Source: Synergistes sp. (GTDB lineage Bacteria > Synergistota > Synergistia > Synergistales > Synergistaceae). From it: 8,170 nucleotides of DNA. The translations under genes were made by a program, and so were the position numbers. Positions 1-5,091 of this stretch are shown in pieces; the first letter of the stretch is position 1, and each line of letters begins with the position of its first letter. The DNA lies in assembly GCA_016288355.1 (NCBI GenBank), contig JAEEYY010000032.1, positions 1 to 8,170 on the forward strand, given 5' to 3'. Below the pieces are notes generated by a model, which worked only from the letters and a program-made list of their open reading frames with translations, made no database searches and was not told where the DNA came from.

Positions 1-1
1 A

Positions 2-439
2 CTTTCTGTCGCCGGAAGCGACGGCAAAGTCCTTTTTCAGGCCCCTGTTCCCTACTGCTTCAGATTCACGACCTCATATATACATTCTGTCGAGCTTACG
101 CCGGTCGAAGACGAATACGCCGTCGCAGACGGACGCATATGGCCGTGGCAGGAGCGCGTAAAATCCTCTAACGCAGGCATGCCGAGCTTAAAGCCCGAGC
201 GCGGGCTATACATAAGCAGCGCCGAATGGCTGATATTCCAGGGGGGACGCACCGCCTCCGAACGCTTTTTCCTGCGCGTCGGCAGCGCCAAATTCGGGCG
301 CAACAAGCTTAGGATACCGCCTTTCGGCGAGGTCTCTCTTTTTGAGCTGATTCCCGGAAAACGCGTTGCTGTGGAAGCATCTCGGGAACTCTTCGCAAAC
401 TCAGCTGTGAAAGAATCGCTGGGGCTTTTAAAGAAATAA
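2..439 (+). CDS. DUF1850 domain protein, 5'-truncated
   Basis: The reading frame is open from base 2 to a TAA at 437-439 and shows 145 residues; the true start lies before the window. The core F-R-F-T-T-S-Y-I-H-S-V-E-L-T-P-V-E-D-E-Y (visible residues 20-39) matches the conserved segment of DUF1850, an aromatic/His-Ser-Val stretch followed by an acidic x-E-x-Y. An 'NAGMPS' stretch near residues 57-62 and a C-terminal strand-rich part (RIPPFGEVSLFELIPGKRV) also fit. DUF1850 proteins are small, probably exported proteins of unknown function that frequently accompany TAXI-type TRAP transporters. Such a transporter lies about 1 kb away here but on the opposite strand, so it is not in one operon with this gene. 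The missing N-terminus would be expected to carry the signal or anchor segment. An internal ATG at 179 would cut the conserved core and is not the start. The family assignment is from recalled motifs. Confidence 0.72.
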   Translation, partial: LSVAGSDGKVLFQAPVPYCFRFTTSYIHSVELTPVEDEYAVADGRIWPWQERVKSSNAGMPSLKPERGLYISSAEWLIFQGGRTASERFFLRVGSAKFGRNKLRIPPFGEVSLFELIPGKRVAVEASRELFANSAVKESLGLLKK

Positions 440-448
440 AAAGAGCCG

Positions 449-1348
449 TTAAAGGACCCGGTATATATCGTATGCGAAAAGCAGCGCCGCAAGACAGAAA
501 ACGAGCACTGTCCTGCCGGTGTGCCTGCGGGCATAAGGATCGCCGGCCGATGGCCTGAGAATGAATCGCATGACCGGCTGCACCGCTTCTTTTATCAAAA
601 AGACCTTTGCCCAGAAAAAGAGAAGGTCCGCTGCAAAAAGCGGCAGCCCGAAAAGTTTGAGCAAAAGCCCGATGTTTAAAGGGACGAAAAGAGCCGTGAC
701 AAGAGCAGGATAGGCAAGCGCCTCAAACATATGCGCGATACGCAGAAGCGCGGAACCTCTTTTTTCTCCTGAGGGGGCGAATGACGCAAGAAGCAGCGCA
801 AAGAGCACAAAACCGGCTTTGCCGCAGGGACCCGCGCTTTTGAACAGCAGAGGCGCGGCATATGTCTCAAATGAGAGCAGCTCACCCGGCAGCCCGTAAC
901 CGGACGCGAACAGCGCAAAGAGCAGGAAAACGAAGGTAAGCAAAAGCAGAAATTTTACGCCGTCATATGAAAGAAATGTGAAAAAAGGATTCCTGTACCA
1001 GCCGCTGCTTCTGAAATGAGAAAACAGCAGCGCGGAGAAAAAAGACGCATAAAAAAACAGGATATTATGATGCAGACGCGCAAAGGACGGGAGCGAGCCC
1101 ATAGGTATAAAATAAAATGAAAGTATAAACAGAACAGCGGAAATAAGAGCGCGGCAAACAGACAGGCCGCCGTCAGGGTACACAGCGGCAGCGGCGCCTA
1201 TGTAGCTTATGGTGCGCTGCGGTTTTCCGTAGACCGCATTCTCAAAAAGCACGAAAAGAAGCGATACGGAGATCAGTATATAGGCAACGGCTGCCGAAGA
1301 GAGCAGGACAACAAACACTTTACCGGCGCTTTCTGCCGTATGAGGCAA
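449..1348 (-). CDS. Multi-pass membrane protein, divergent NuoH/HycD-like
   Basis: A 299-residue, very hydrophobic protein with about eight predicted helices: roughly residues 11-35, 66-84, 95-112, 131-149, 178-192, 211-230, 237-252 and 279-297. I do not recognise it firmly. Its layout resembles NuoH/HycD (the membrane subunit that joins the hydrophilic arm in complex I and group 4 hydrogenases): an E-x(7)-Q-R segment after helix 1 (36-45), helix 2 ending in FIPMG (80-84), then SGW and LSYDGVK (114-132) before helix 4. The hallmark NuoH quinone-site and PFDLPEAE-type acidic loop is not seen, so a degenerate or unrelated membrane protein remains possible. The first codon of the open frame is TTG at 1348, with an in-frame TGA six codons upstream. 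No Shine-Dalgarno sequence precedes it, and a downstream GTG (1318) is an alternative start. It lies after the TRAP operon terminator and ends 9 bases from the convergent DUF1850 gene. Confidence 0.6.
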   Translation of the reverse strand: MPHTAESAGKVFVVLLSSAAVAYILISVSLLFVLFENAVYGKPQRTISYIGAAAAVYPDGGLSVCRALISAVLFILSFYFIPMGSLPSFARLHHNILFFYASFFSALLFSHFRSSGWYRNPFFTFLSYDGVKFLLLLTFVFLLFALFASGYGLPGELLSFETYAAPLLFKSAGPCGKAGFVLFALLLASFAPSGEKRGSALLRIAHMFEALAYPALVTALFVPLNIGLLLKLFGLPLFAADLLFFWAKVFLIKEAVQPVMRFILRPSAGDPYARRHTGRTVLVFCLAALLFAYDIYRVL

Positions 1349-1369
1349 ATGATGACATCTGCATCAAGC

Positions 1370-1399
1370 AAAAAGAGCCGCCGTAAGGCGGCTCTTTTT
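1370..1399 (-). terminator. Bidirectional-type rho-independent terminator after the TRAP operon
   Basis: A perfect 13-base inverted repeat, AAAAAGAGCCGCC (1370-1382) and GGCGGCTCTTTTT (1387-1399), encloses a GTAA loop. The GC core is 8 bp and is flanked by an A-run on one side and a T-run on the other, so it can terminate in both directions. It lies 13 bases after the binding-protein stop codon and should end the leftward TRAP transcript. On the - strand the U-tract is 5 bases. It also shields the TRAP operon from any rightward transcription. Confidence 0.9.
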
Positions 1400-1412
1400 T
1401 TACATCGCAGCC

Positions 1413-2366
1413 TTATTTAATAAGGCCCTTCTCCTTGTAGAACTTCTCTGCGCCGGGATGCAGCGGAGCTGTGAGTCCGTCAAGAGCTCCCTTAAGGGTG
1501 ATCTCTTTGCCCTTCGCGTGGACTGCCGCTATATCCTTAAGGTTGGCAAACATAGCCGTCAGGAAGTCATAGATCTCGTCCGCGGGGACGGAATCGTTGG
1601 TGATAAGGATCGCCATGACCGCCGGGGTCTTTGTATCCTTATCGATGCCCTTATATGTCTTTCCGGGGATCGTGCTGGGAACAAAGAACGGATAGGCTTT
1701 GTGCAGTTTTGCGAGGAATTCATCGTCGAAGTTCAGCAGGTCGACATCTTTCGTCGTGGTAAGGTCCATGATGGAAGCTGTCGGGAAACCGGCAACGACA
1801 AATCCGGCGTCGATCTGGTTGTCCTTGAAGCGGCTGGTTACCGCGGCGAAGTCAAGGAAGTCGGCCTTCTTCAGATCTTTGTAGGTGAGACCGGCGATCT
1901 TGAATATTGCCTGGACGTCGCCTTCAACACCTGAACCGGGGGCGCCGACTCCGACGCGTTTGCCCTTCAGGTCAGCGATCTTTTTGACGCCGGCGTCCTT
2001 CGCTACGACGACCTGGACGTTCTCGGGATAGAGGGAAGCTACCGCGCGGATGTTCTTGAGCGGCTTGCCCTGGAACATAAGTTCTCCGTTGTAGGCCCAG
2101 TAAGTGATGTCGTTCTGCACGAACGCGATCTCGATGCCGTTGGTGGCGATCAGGTTCGCGTTTGCGACGGATGCGTTTCCTGTCTCAGCGGTGCACTGGA
2201 TCTTGCCGCCCTTTGTAACTGCCGACGCAAGAGCTCCGCCTACCGCGTAGTAGGTTCCGCTCGTACCGCCGGTGGCTATCGACAGATATGTGGCTGCCGA
2301 CGCCGGCACGGCGATCAGAAGCGCCGCCAACAGTACCGCAACAGTAGTAATAATGCTCTTTTTCAT
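1413..2366 (-). CDS. TAXI-family TRAP transporter solute-binding protein
   Basis: A 317-residue periplasmic binding protein of the TAXI (TRAP-associated extracytoplasmic immunogenic) family, which captures the substrate and delivers it to the membrane permease. Residues 1-25 are a signal peptide: MKK, a hydrophobic core at 5-20, and an A-S-A-A cleavage region. The mature N-terminus has the TAXI signature ATGGTSGTYYAVGGALA (31-47), followed by ETGNASVANANLI (61-73), a VQND element (83-86) and GKRVGVGAPGSGVE. The start is set by GGGAGG (2380-2375) placed 8 bases before ATG 2366. The open frame continues further upstream, but that part only overlaps the permease gene in another frame. Length is normal for the family. 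Known TAXI substrates include glutamate, glutamine and related dicarboxylates; the substrate here cannot be told. It lies 71 bases downstream of the permease gene and may also be transcribed from its own promoter in that gap. Confidence 0.95.
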   Translation of the reverse strand: MKKSIITTVAVLLAALLIAVPASAATYLSIATGGTSGTYYAVGGALASAVTKGGKIQCTAETGNASVANANLIATNGIEIAFVQNDITYWAYNGELMFQGKPLKNIRAVASLYPENVQVVVAKDAGVKKIADLKGKRVGVGAPGSGVEGDVQAIFKIAGLTYKDLKKADFLDFAAVTSRFKDNQIDAGFVVAGFPTASIMDLTTTKDVDLLNFDDEFLAKLHKAYPFFVPSTIPGKTYKGIDKDTKTPAVMAILITNDSVPADEIYDFLTAMFANLKDIAAVHAKGKEITLKGALDGLTAPLHPGAEKFYKEKGLIK

Positions 2367-2374
2367 TCCTGTAT

Positions 2375-2380
2375 CCTCCC
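2375..2380 (-). promoter_or_regulatory. Ribosome binding site of the TAXI binding protein
   Basis: GGGAGG on the - strand, 8 bases from the ATG at 2366. It is a strong Shine-Dalgarno sequence and decides the start in favour of the form with a signal peptide over a 96-codon longer open frame. Confidence 0.9.
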
Positions 2381-2387
2381 TGTTTTT

Positions 2388-2417
2388 GTAATACGGAACA
2401 GTCTGTTCCGGCTGTAA
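2388..2417 (-). promoter_or_regulatory. Possible promoter with operator palindrome in its spacer
   Basis: In the gap between permease and binding-protein genes, the - strand carries TTACAG (2417-2412) and TATTAC (2393-2388), each 4 of 6 against the consensus -35 and -10, separated by 18 bases. The spacer is almost entirely the perfect interrupted palindrome CGGAACAG-A-CTGTTCCG (2394-2410 on the + strand). A dyad centred in a slightly long spacer is the arrangement used by MerR-type regulators, though their spacers are usually 19-20 bases. Alternatively the palindrome forms an RNA hairpin (CGGAAC/GTTCCG with a 5-base loop) that stabilises or separates the binding-protein message. No U-tract follows, so it is not a simple terminator. 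The palindrome is certain; the promoter is an inference. Confidence 0.4.
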
Positions 2418-2437
2418 CCTATATATCAACGACCCTG

Positions 2438-4504
2438 CTATGCTGCGGCTTTTTTCGAGAGCTTCGCCTTTGCAGTCTGCAGCAGGAATATACCGACCAG
2501 CACGCCCAGTCCGACGATATCCGAGACCGTGCCCGGAACCATCAGCGACAGAGCTCCTATCAGTGCGACCAGACGCAGCCAGAACGCCATCGGGGCCCTG
2601 AAGTAGCCGATCGTGAACATCGCAAGAAGGAATACTCCAATCAGCGCCGTGCATATTGCCTGGACCATCTCAAGCGGCACCACGTCTATGAACAGCAGCA
2701 TCGGGCTGTAAACATAGATGTACGGGACAAGGAACCCTGCCAGCGCCAGCTTGAAGGCTGTGACGCCGGTCTTCATCGGATCGGAGCCCGCAATTCCGGA
2801 GCCGGCATAGGCAGCAAGCGCGACCGGCGGCGTTAAGTCGGCCGCAATACCGAAGTAGAAGACGAACATATATGCCGCCGTCGGCGGAACGCCCAGCAGG
2901 AAGAGCGCCGGAGCAGCCATCGTGCTCGTTACTATGAAGTTTGCCGTGGTAGGCAGACCCATGCCCAGGATAAGGCTTGCGATCATCGTGAAGAAGAGCG
3001 TGAAGATCTTTGTCAGCGAAGCCGCAGCGGCCTCAGCAGCCATCTCAATGCCCGGCAGCATCGAGACGACGGAGGAGAACGCCAGCGCCAGACCGCTTTC
3101 GGGACCGACCTTTGCCATCGAAACGATAGCTCCGGCTATCCTCAGCGCGAGTCCCGTCAGCGTGCCCATGCCGACGACGATGCCGACCGTGGCGCATGCG
3201 CAGGCCACGCCTATCGCGCCGCGCGCGCCGCTCTGGAACGCTTCGAGCGTCCTCGGCAGCGTCAGACGGGTCTCTTTGTTCAGCCAGGAAAGAGCGAAGC
3301 TGATGAGTATGCCGTTGAACGCGGCTTTAAGCGGAGTGTAACCGGCAAGCAGGAAGTAAATGATCGCGATAAGCGGGATAAGCAGGAAGCCCTTGGAGCG
3401 AAGCAGCGGCCAGATAGGCGGAAGCTGCGACCAGGGGATGCCTTTAAGGCCGAGACGGCAGGCTTCAAAATGTACCTGCACCAGGACCGCGAAGTAGTAA
3501 AGCAGAGCGGGAACTACCGCCGCAATTGCCACCTGGATATAGGGAACGCCCAGTATCTGGGCCATTATGAATGCGGCAGCGCCCATGACAGGCGGCATTA
3601 TCTGCCCTCCGGTCGACGCGACCGCTTCGACGGCACCGGCGAAATGAGGCTCATAGCCGACGCTCTTCATAAGAGGTATAGTGAACATACCTGTCGTGCA
3701 GACGTTTGCGACCGAAGATCCGGAGACCGTGCCCATAAGTCCGGAGCTTACGACCGCGACCTTTGCGGGTCCGCCTGTCGACCAGCCGGCCAGTGAGAGC
3801 GAAAGGTCGATTATGAACTTTCCAAGGCCTGTCTTCTCAAGCACGGAACCGAAAAGTATGAACATGAAGACAAAAGTCGACGACACTTCGAGCGGCGTAC
3901 CGAATATGCCTTCTGTTCCGAGATACATATGGTTCACTATTCGAGCCACGTTAAAGCCGCGGTGCGCTATAACGGACGGCATGGACCGCCCGAAATAGCA
4001 GTAAAGCAGGGACACGATCGCGATGCATGGAAGTATCGGGTTCGATATTCGCCTTGTCGCTTCAAGCAGCGTCACTATGAGGATGAAACCCATTACCAGG
4101 TCCGTTGTCGTGGGCAGACCGGCCCTCGTGACAAGGTCGTTGAAGAAGACGACAAGATACAACGCGCTTGCCGCCCCTAAAACGGCAAGGATAAAGTCAT
4201 AGAAAGGGATCCCTTTCGTCTTGGATTGCTTTGACGACGCCGGATAAAGAAGGTAAACAAGAACCAGCGTGAAAGCAAGATGGACCGCTCCCTGTTTCTG
4301 GGCCAGCAGCAGTCCGAAGCCTGAGGTGTAAAAGTGGAAGCAGGACATCGCTATCGCTATGATCGCGACGAGCTTTCCCTGCCAACCGGTGAGCGCCCTG
4401 AAGCGCGCTTCAGTGTCGTACTTGCGCATCAGTTCGTCAAGATCGACCTTTGAAGTGCTGTCCTCCATCTGCTCAGCAGCGTTTATTACTTTCTCCTCAC
4501 TCAC
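2438..4504 (-). CDS. TRAP transporter fused permease, DctQ-DctM (4TM/12TM) type
   Basis: A 688-residue inner-membrane permease that uses an ion gradient (usually Na+) to import the solute handed over by the TAXI binding protein. The N-terminal part (about 44-151) is the four-helix DctQ-like portion ending in LLEATRR (146-152). The rest is the roughly 12-helix DctM portion with both inverted halves: GTVSGSSVANVCTTG (258-272) and EAVASTGGQIMPPVMG (293-308) in the first, and GMGLPTTANF followed by ADLTPPVALAAYAGSGIAG in the second. The fused form is typical of TAXI systems. I place the start at GTG 4504 because a G-rich Shine-Dalgarno tract lies 8 bases upstream. In-frame ATG codons at 4549, 4543 and 4537 have no ribosome binding site and add only residues unlike the family. 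The charged N-tail (residues 1-40) before helix 1 is cytoplasmic. First gene of the operon, before the binding protein. Confidence 0.95.
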   Translation of the reverse strand: MSEEKVINAAEQMEDSTSKVDLDELMRKYDTEARFRALTGWQGKLVAIIAIAMSCFHFYTSGFGLLLAQKQGAVHLAFTLVLVYLLYPASSKQSKTKGIPFYDFILAVLGAASALYLVVFFNDLVTRAGLPTTTDLVMGFILIVTLLEATRRISNPILPCIAIVSLLYCYFGRSMPSVIAHRGFNVARIVNHMYLGTEGIFGTPLEVSSTFVFMFILFGSVLEKTGLGKFIIDLSLSLAGWSTGGPAKVAVVSSGLMGTVSGSSVANVCTTGMFTIPLMKSVGYEPHFAGAVEAVASTGGQIMPPVMGAAAFIMAQILGVPYIQVAIAAVVPALLYYFAVLVQVHFEACRLGLKGIPWSQLPPIWPLLRSKGFLLIPLIAIIYFLLAGYTPLKAAFNGILISFALSWLNKETRLTLPRTLEAFQSGARGAIGVACACATVGIVVGMGTLTGLALRIAGAIVSMAKVGPESGLALAFSSVVSMLPGIEMAAEAAAASLTKIFTLFFTMIASLILGMGLPTTANFIVTSTMAAPALFLLGVPPTAAYMFVFYFGIAADLTPPVALAAYAGSGIAGSDPMKTGVTAFKLALAGFLVPYIYVYSPMLLFIDVVPLEMVQAICTALIGVFLLAMFTIGYFRAPMAFWLRLVALIGALSLMVPGTVSDIVGLGVLVGIFLLQTAKAKLSKKAAA

Positions 4505-4512
4505 AGATAATT

Positions 4513-4519
4513 CCCCCCC
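4513..4519 (-). promoter_or_regulatory. G7 Shine-Dalgarno tract of the TRAP permease
   Basis: Seven consecutive G on the - strand followed by AATTATCT and then GTG (4504). It gives GGGG-type pairing with 16S rRNA rather than the usual GGAGG and supports the GTG start. Length changes in such a homopolymer would alter the spacing to the start codon. Confidence 0.65.
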
Positions 4520-4588
4520 ACTAAATGATCCGCGCATAATCATGCACATAAAGCATTATCAAAAAAACGGGTAATAAGTTACAGCAGT

Positions 4589-4616
4589 ATTATATACTTT
4601 TTATTCATATAATCAA
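4589..4616 (-). promoter_or_regulatory. Sigma-70-type promoter of the TRAP operon
   Basis: On the - strand TTGATT (4616-4611) is followed after 16 bases by a perfect TATAAT (4594-4589). Transcription would start near 4582, giving a leader of about 78 bases before the permease GTG. The AT-rich flanks also favour a promoter. The match is by eye to the consensus. Confidence 0.72.
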
Positions 4617-4708
4617 CGACGAGGGCAACAAAACTAAAATCTCTTTGTTTTTTTTACAATTGATTTTTATTTTTATTTTGTCCGTTTAAAAACTGAGGCA
4701 CAACTTAC

Positions 4709-4836
4709 AATAAAAATGCCGTGCAACCGCTTGCGGCAATAATTAAAGGAGTGTCAGGCATACCAATCCATTGTCTGTATACGCATAAAAAACGTGTATA
4801 TTTGAGATGTATTTATGCTATTCGTAAGCTAACATT
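4709..4836 (-). ncRNA. Putative short transcript (small RNA or attenuated leader)
   Basis: A complete short - strand transcription unit can be drawn. The promoter is TTGACG (4870-4865), 17 bases, AATAAT (4847-4842), so the start would be near 4836. About 100 bases later comes a hairpin with arms TGCCGCAA (4738-4731) and TTGCACGGCA (4726-4717), a GCGG loop and a two-base bulge, followed by TTTTTATT. The product would be roughly 125 nt. It could be an independent small RNA or a distal TRAP leader ended by an attenuator, since readthrough would reach the TRAP operon. A ten-codon frame ending MDWYA lies inside but has no ribosome binding site. No known RNA family was recognised. Confidence 0.33.
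4717..4738 (-). terminator. Weak terminator-like hairpin upstream of the TRAP promoter
   Basis: On the - strand TGCCGCAA pairs with TTGC and CGGCA around a GCGG loop, giving 8 bp with a two-base bulge, followed by TTTTTATT. The orientation of the T-run fits leftward transcription only. It lies more than 100 bases upstream of the main TRAP promoter, so it cannot act on transcripts from that promoter. Confidence 0.45.
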
Positions 4837-4841
4837 GATAT

Positions 4842-4870
4842 ATTATTGTACACTTTTGCGGCTGCGTCAA
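4842..4870 (-). promoter_or_regulatory. Second - strand promoter in the intergenic region
   Basis: TTGACG (4870-4865) and AATAAT (4847-4842) are separated by exactly 17 bases and match the sigma-70 consensus in 5 of 6 positions each. It points left, away from the EF-G-like gene. It could make the putative short RNA or a long leader of the TRAP operon. Confidence 0.55.
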
Positions 4871-4964
4871 TAACTGTGTCCCCCTGCTGACGCGCGGTCT
4901 TAAGGGAGCAATGTTTATCCTGCCGTATAGTAAGTATTCAGGGGCCGGCCCCGGAATTATTGTG

Positions 4965-4991
4965 ACGTTCTGCGGCGTTCCCCTCACGTTC
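4965..4991 (+). repeat. Three phased CGTTC direct repeats upstream of the EF-G-like promoter
   Basis: ACGTTC (4965-4970), GCGTTC (4975-4980) and ACGTTC (4986-4991) recur at 10 and 11 bases, one DNA turn apart, and stop 9 bases before the -35 element at 5001. Helically phased direct repeats at this position are how several response regulators (PhoB/OmpR type) bind. No regulator can be named. Confidence 0.35.
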
Positions 4992-5000
4992 ATGTTTTTC

Positions 5001-5029
5001 TTGACGTAAACCTGCATTGCAAGTAACAT
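5001..5029 (+). promoter_or_regulatory. Sigma-70-type promoter of the EF-G-like gene
   Basis: TTGACG (5001-5006) and TAACAT (5024-5029) with a 17-base spacer; matches 5 of 6 and 4 of 6. Transcription would start near 5036. This also excludes the in-frame TTG at 5017 as a start, because it would lie upstream of the transcript. The leader contains GGAGCT (5040-5045) able to pair with AGCTCC (5062-5067), a six-pair stem with a 16-base loop just before the ribosome binding site. Confidence 0.65.
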
Positions 5030-5091
5030 TAAACAGTTGGGAGCTAATCGGGAATCATTTAAGCTCCGACAGCATAGAAGGAGTGAGAGTA

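Larger units (their letters stand above)
4505..5091. other. Divergent intergenic control region
   Basis: 587 bases separate the two start codons of the divergent TRAP operon and EF-G-like gene. The left two thirds are clearly AT-rich compared with the coding DNA. I see promoters for both flanking genes, a possible short - strand RNA, three phased repeats, and GC palindrome GGGGCCGGCCCC at 4941-4952. No protein-coding frame here has a ribosome binding site or recognisable content, and I see no tRNA or known riboswitch. Confidence 0.7.

Noticed and set aside
2367..2654. 96-codon upstream extension of the binding-protein frame, starting at 2654
   Set aside because: It overlaps the permease C-terminus in another frame, has no sensible protein content, and a strong ribosome binding site and signal peptide mark the start at 2366.
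2922..3341. 139-codon + strand frame inside the permease gene
   Set aside because: Antisense shadow of a clearly coding gene; no family features and no ribosome binding site.
4755..4787. Ten-codon frame (ending MDWYA) on the - strand as an attenuator leader peptide
   Set aside because: It has Trp and Tyr codons ahead of a hairpin, but no Shine-Dalgarno sequence and no run of one regulatory codon, and the downstream operon is not a biosynthetic one.
4771..4800. Possible + strand promoter TTGTCT and TGTATA
   Set aside because: Poor boxes with an 18-base spacer, and more than 290 bases from the nearest + strand gene, which already has a better promoter.
5017..5091. 25-codon N-terminal extension of the EF-G-like protein from TTG 5017
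   Set aside because: The TTG lies between the -35 and -10 boxes of the promoter and lacks a ribosome binding site; ATG 5092 has AAGGAG at good spacing.
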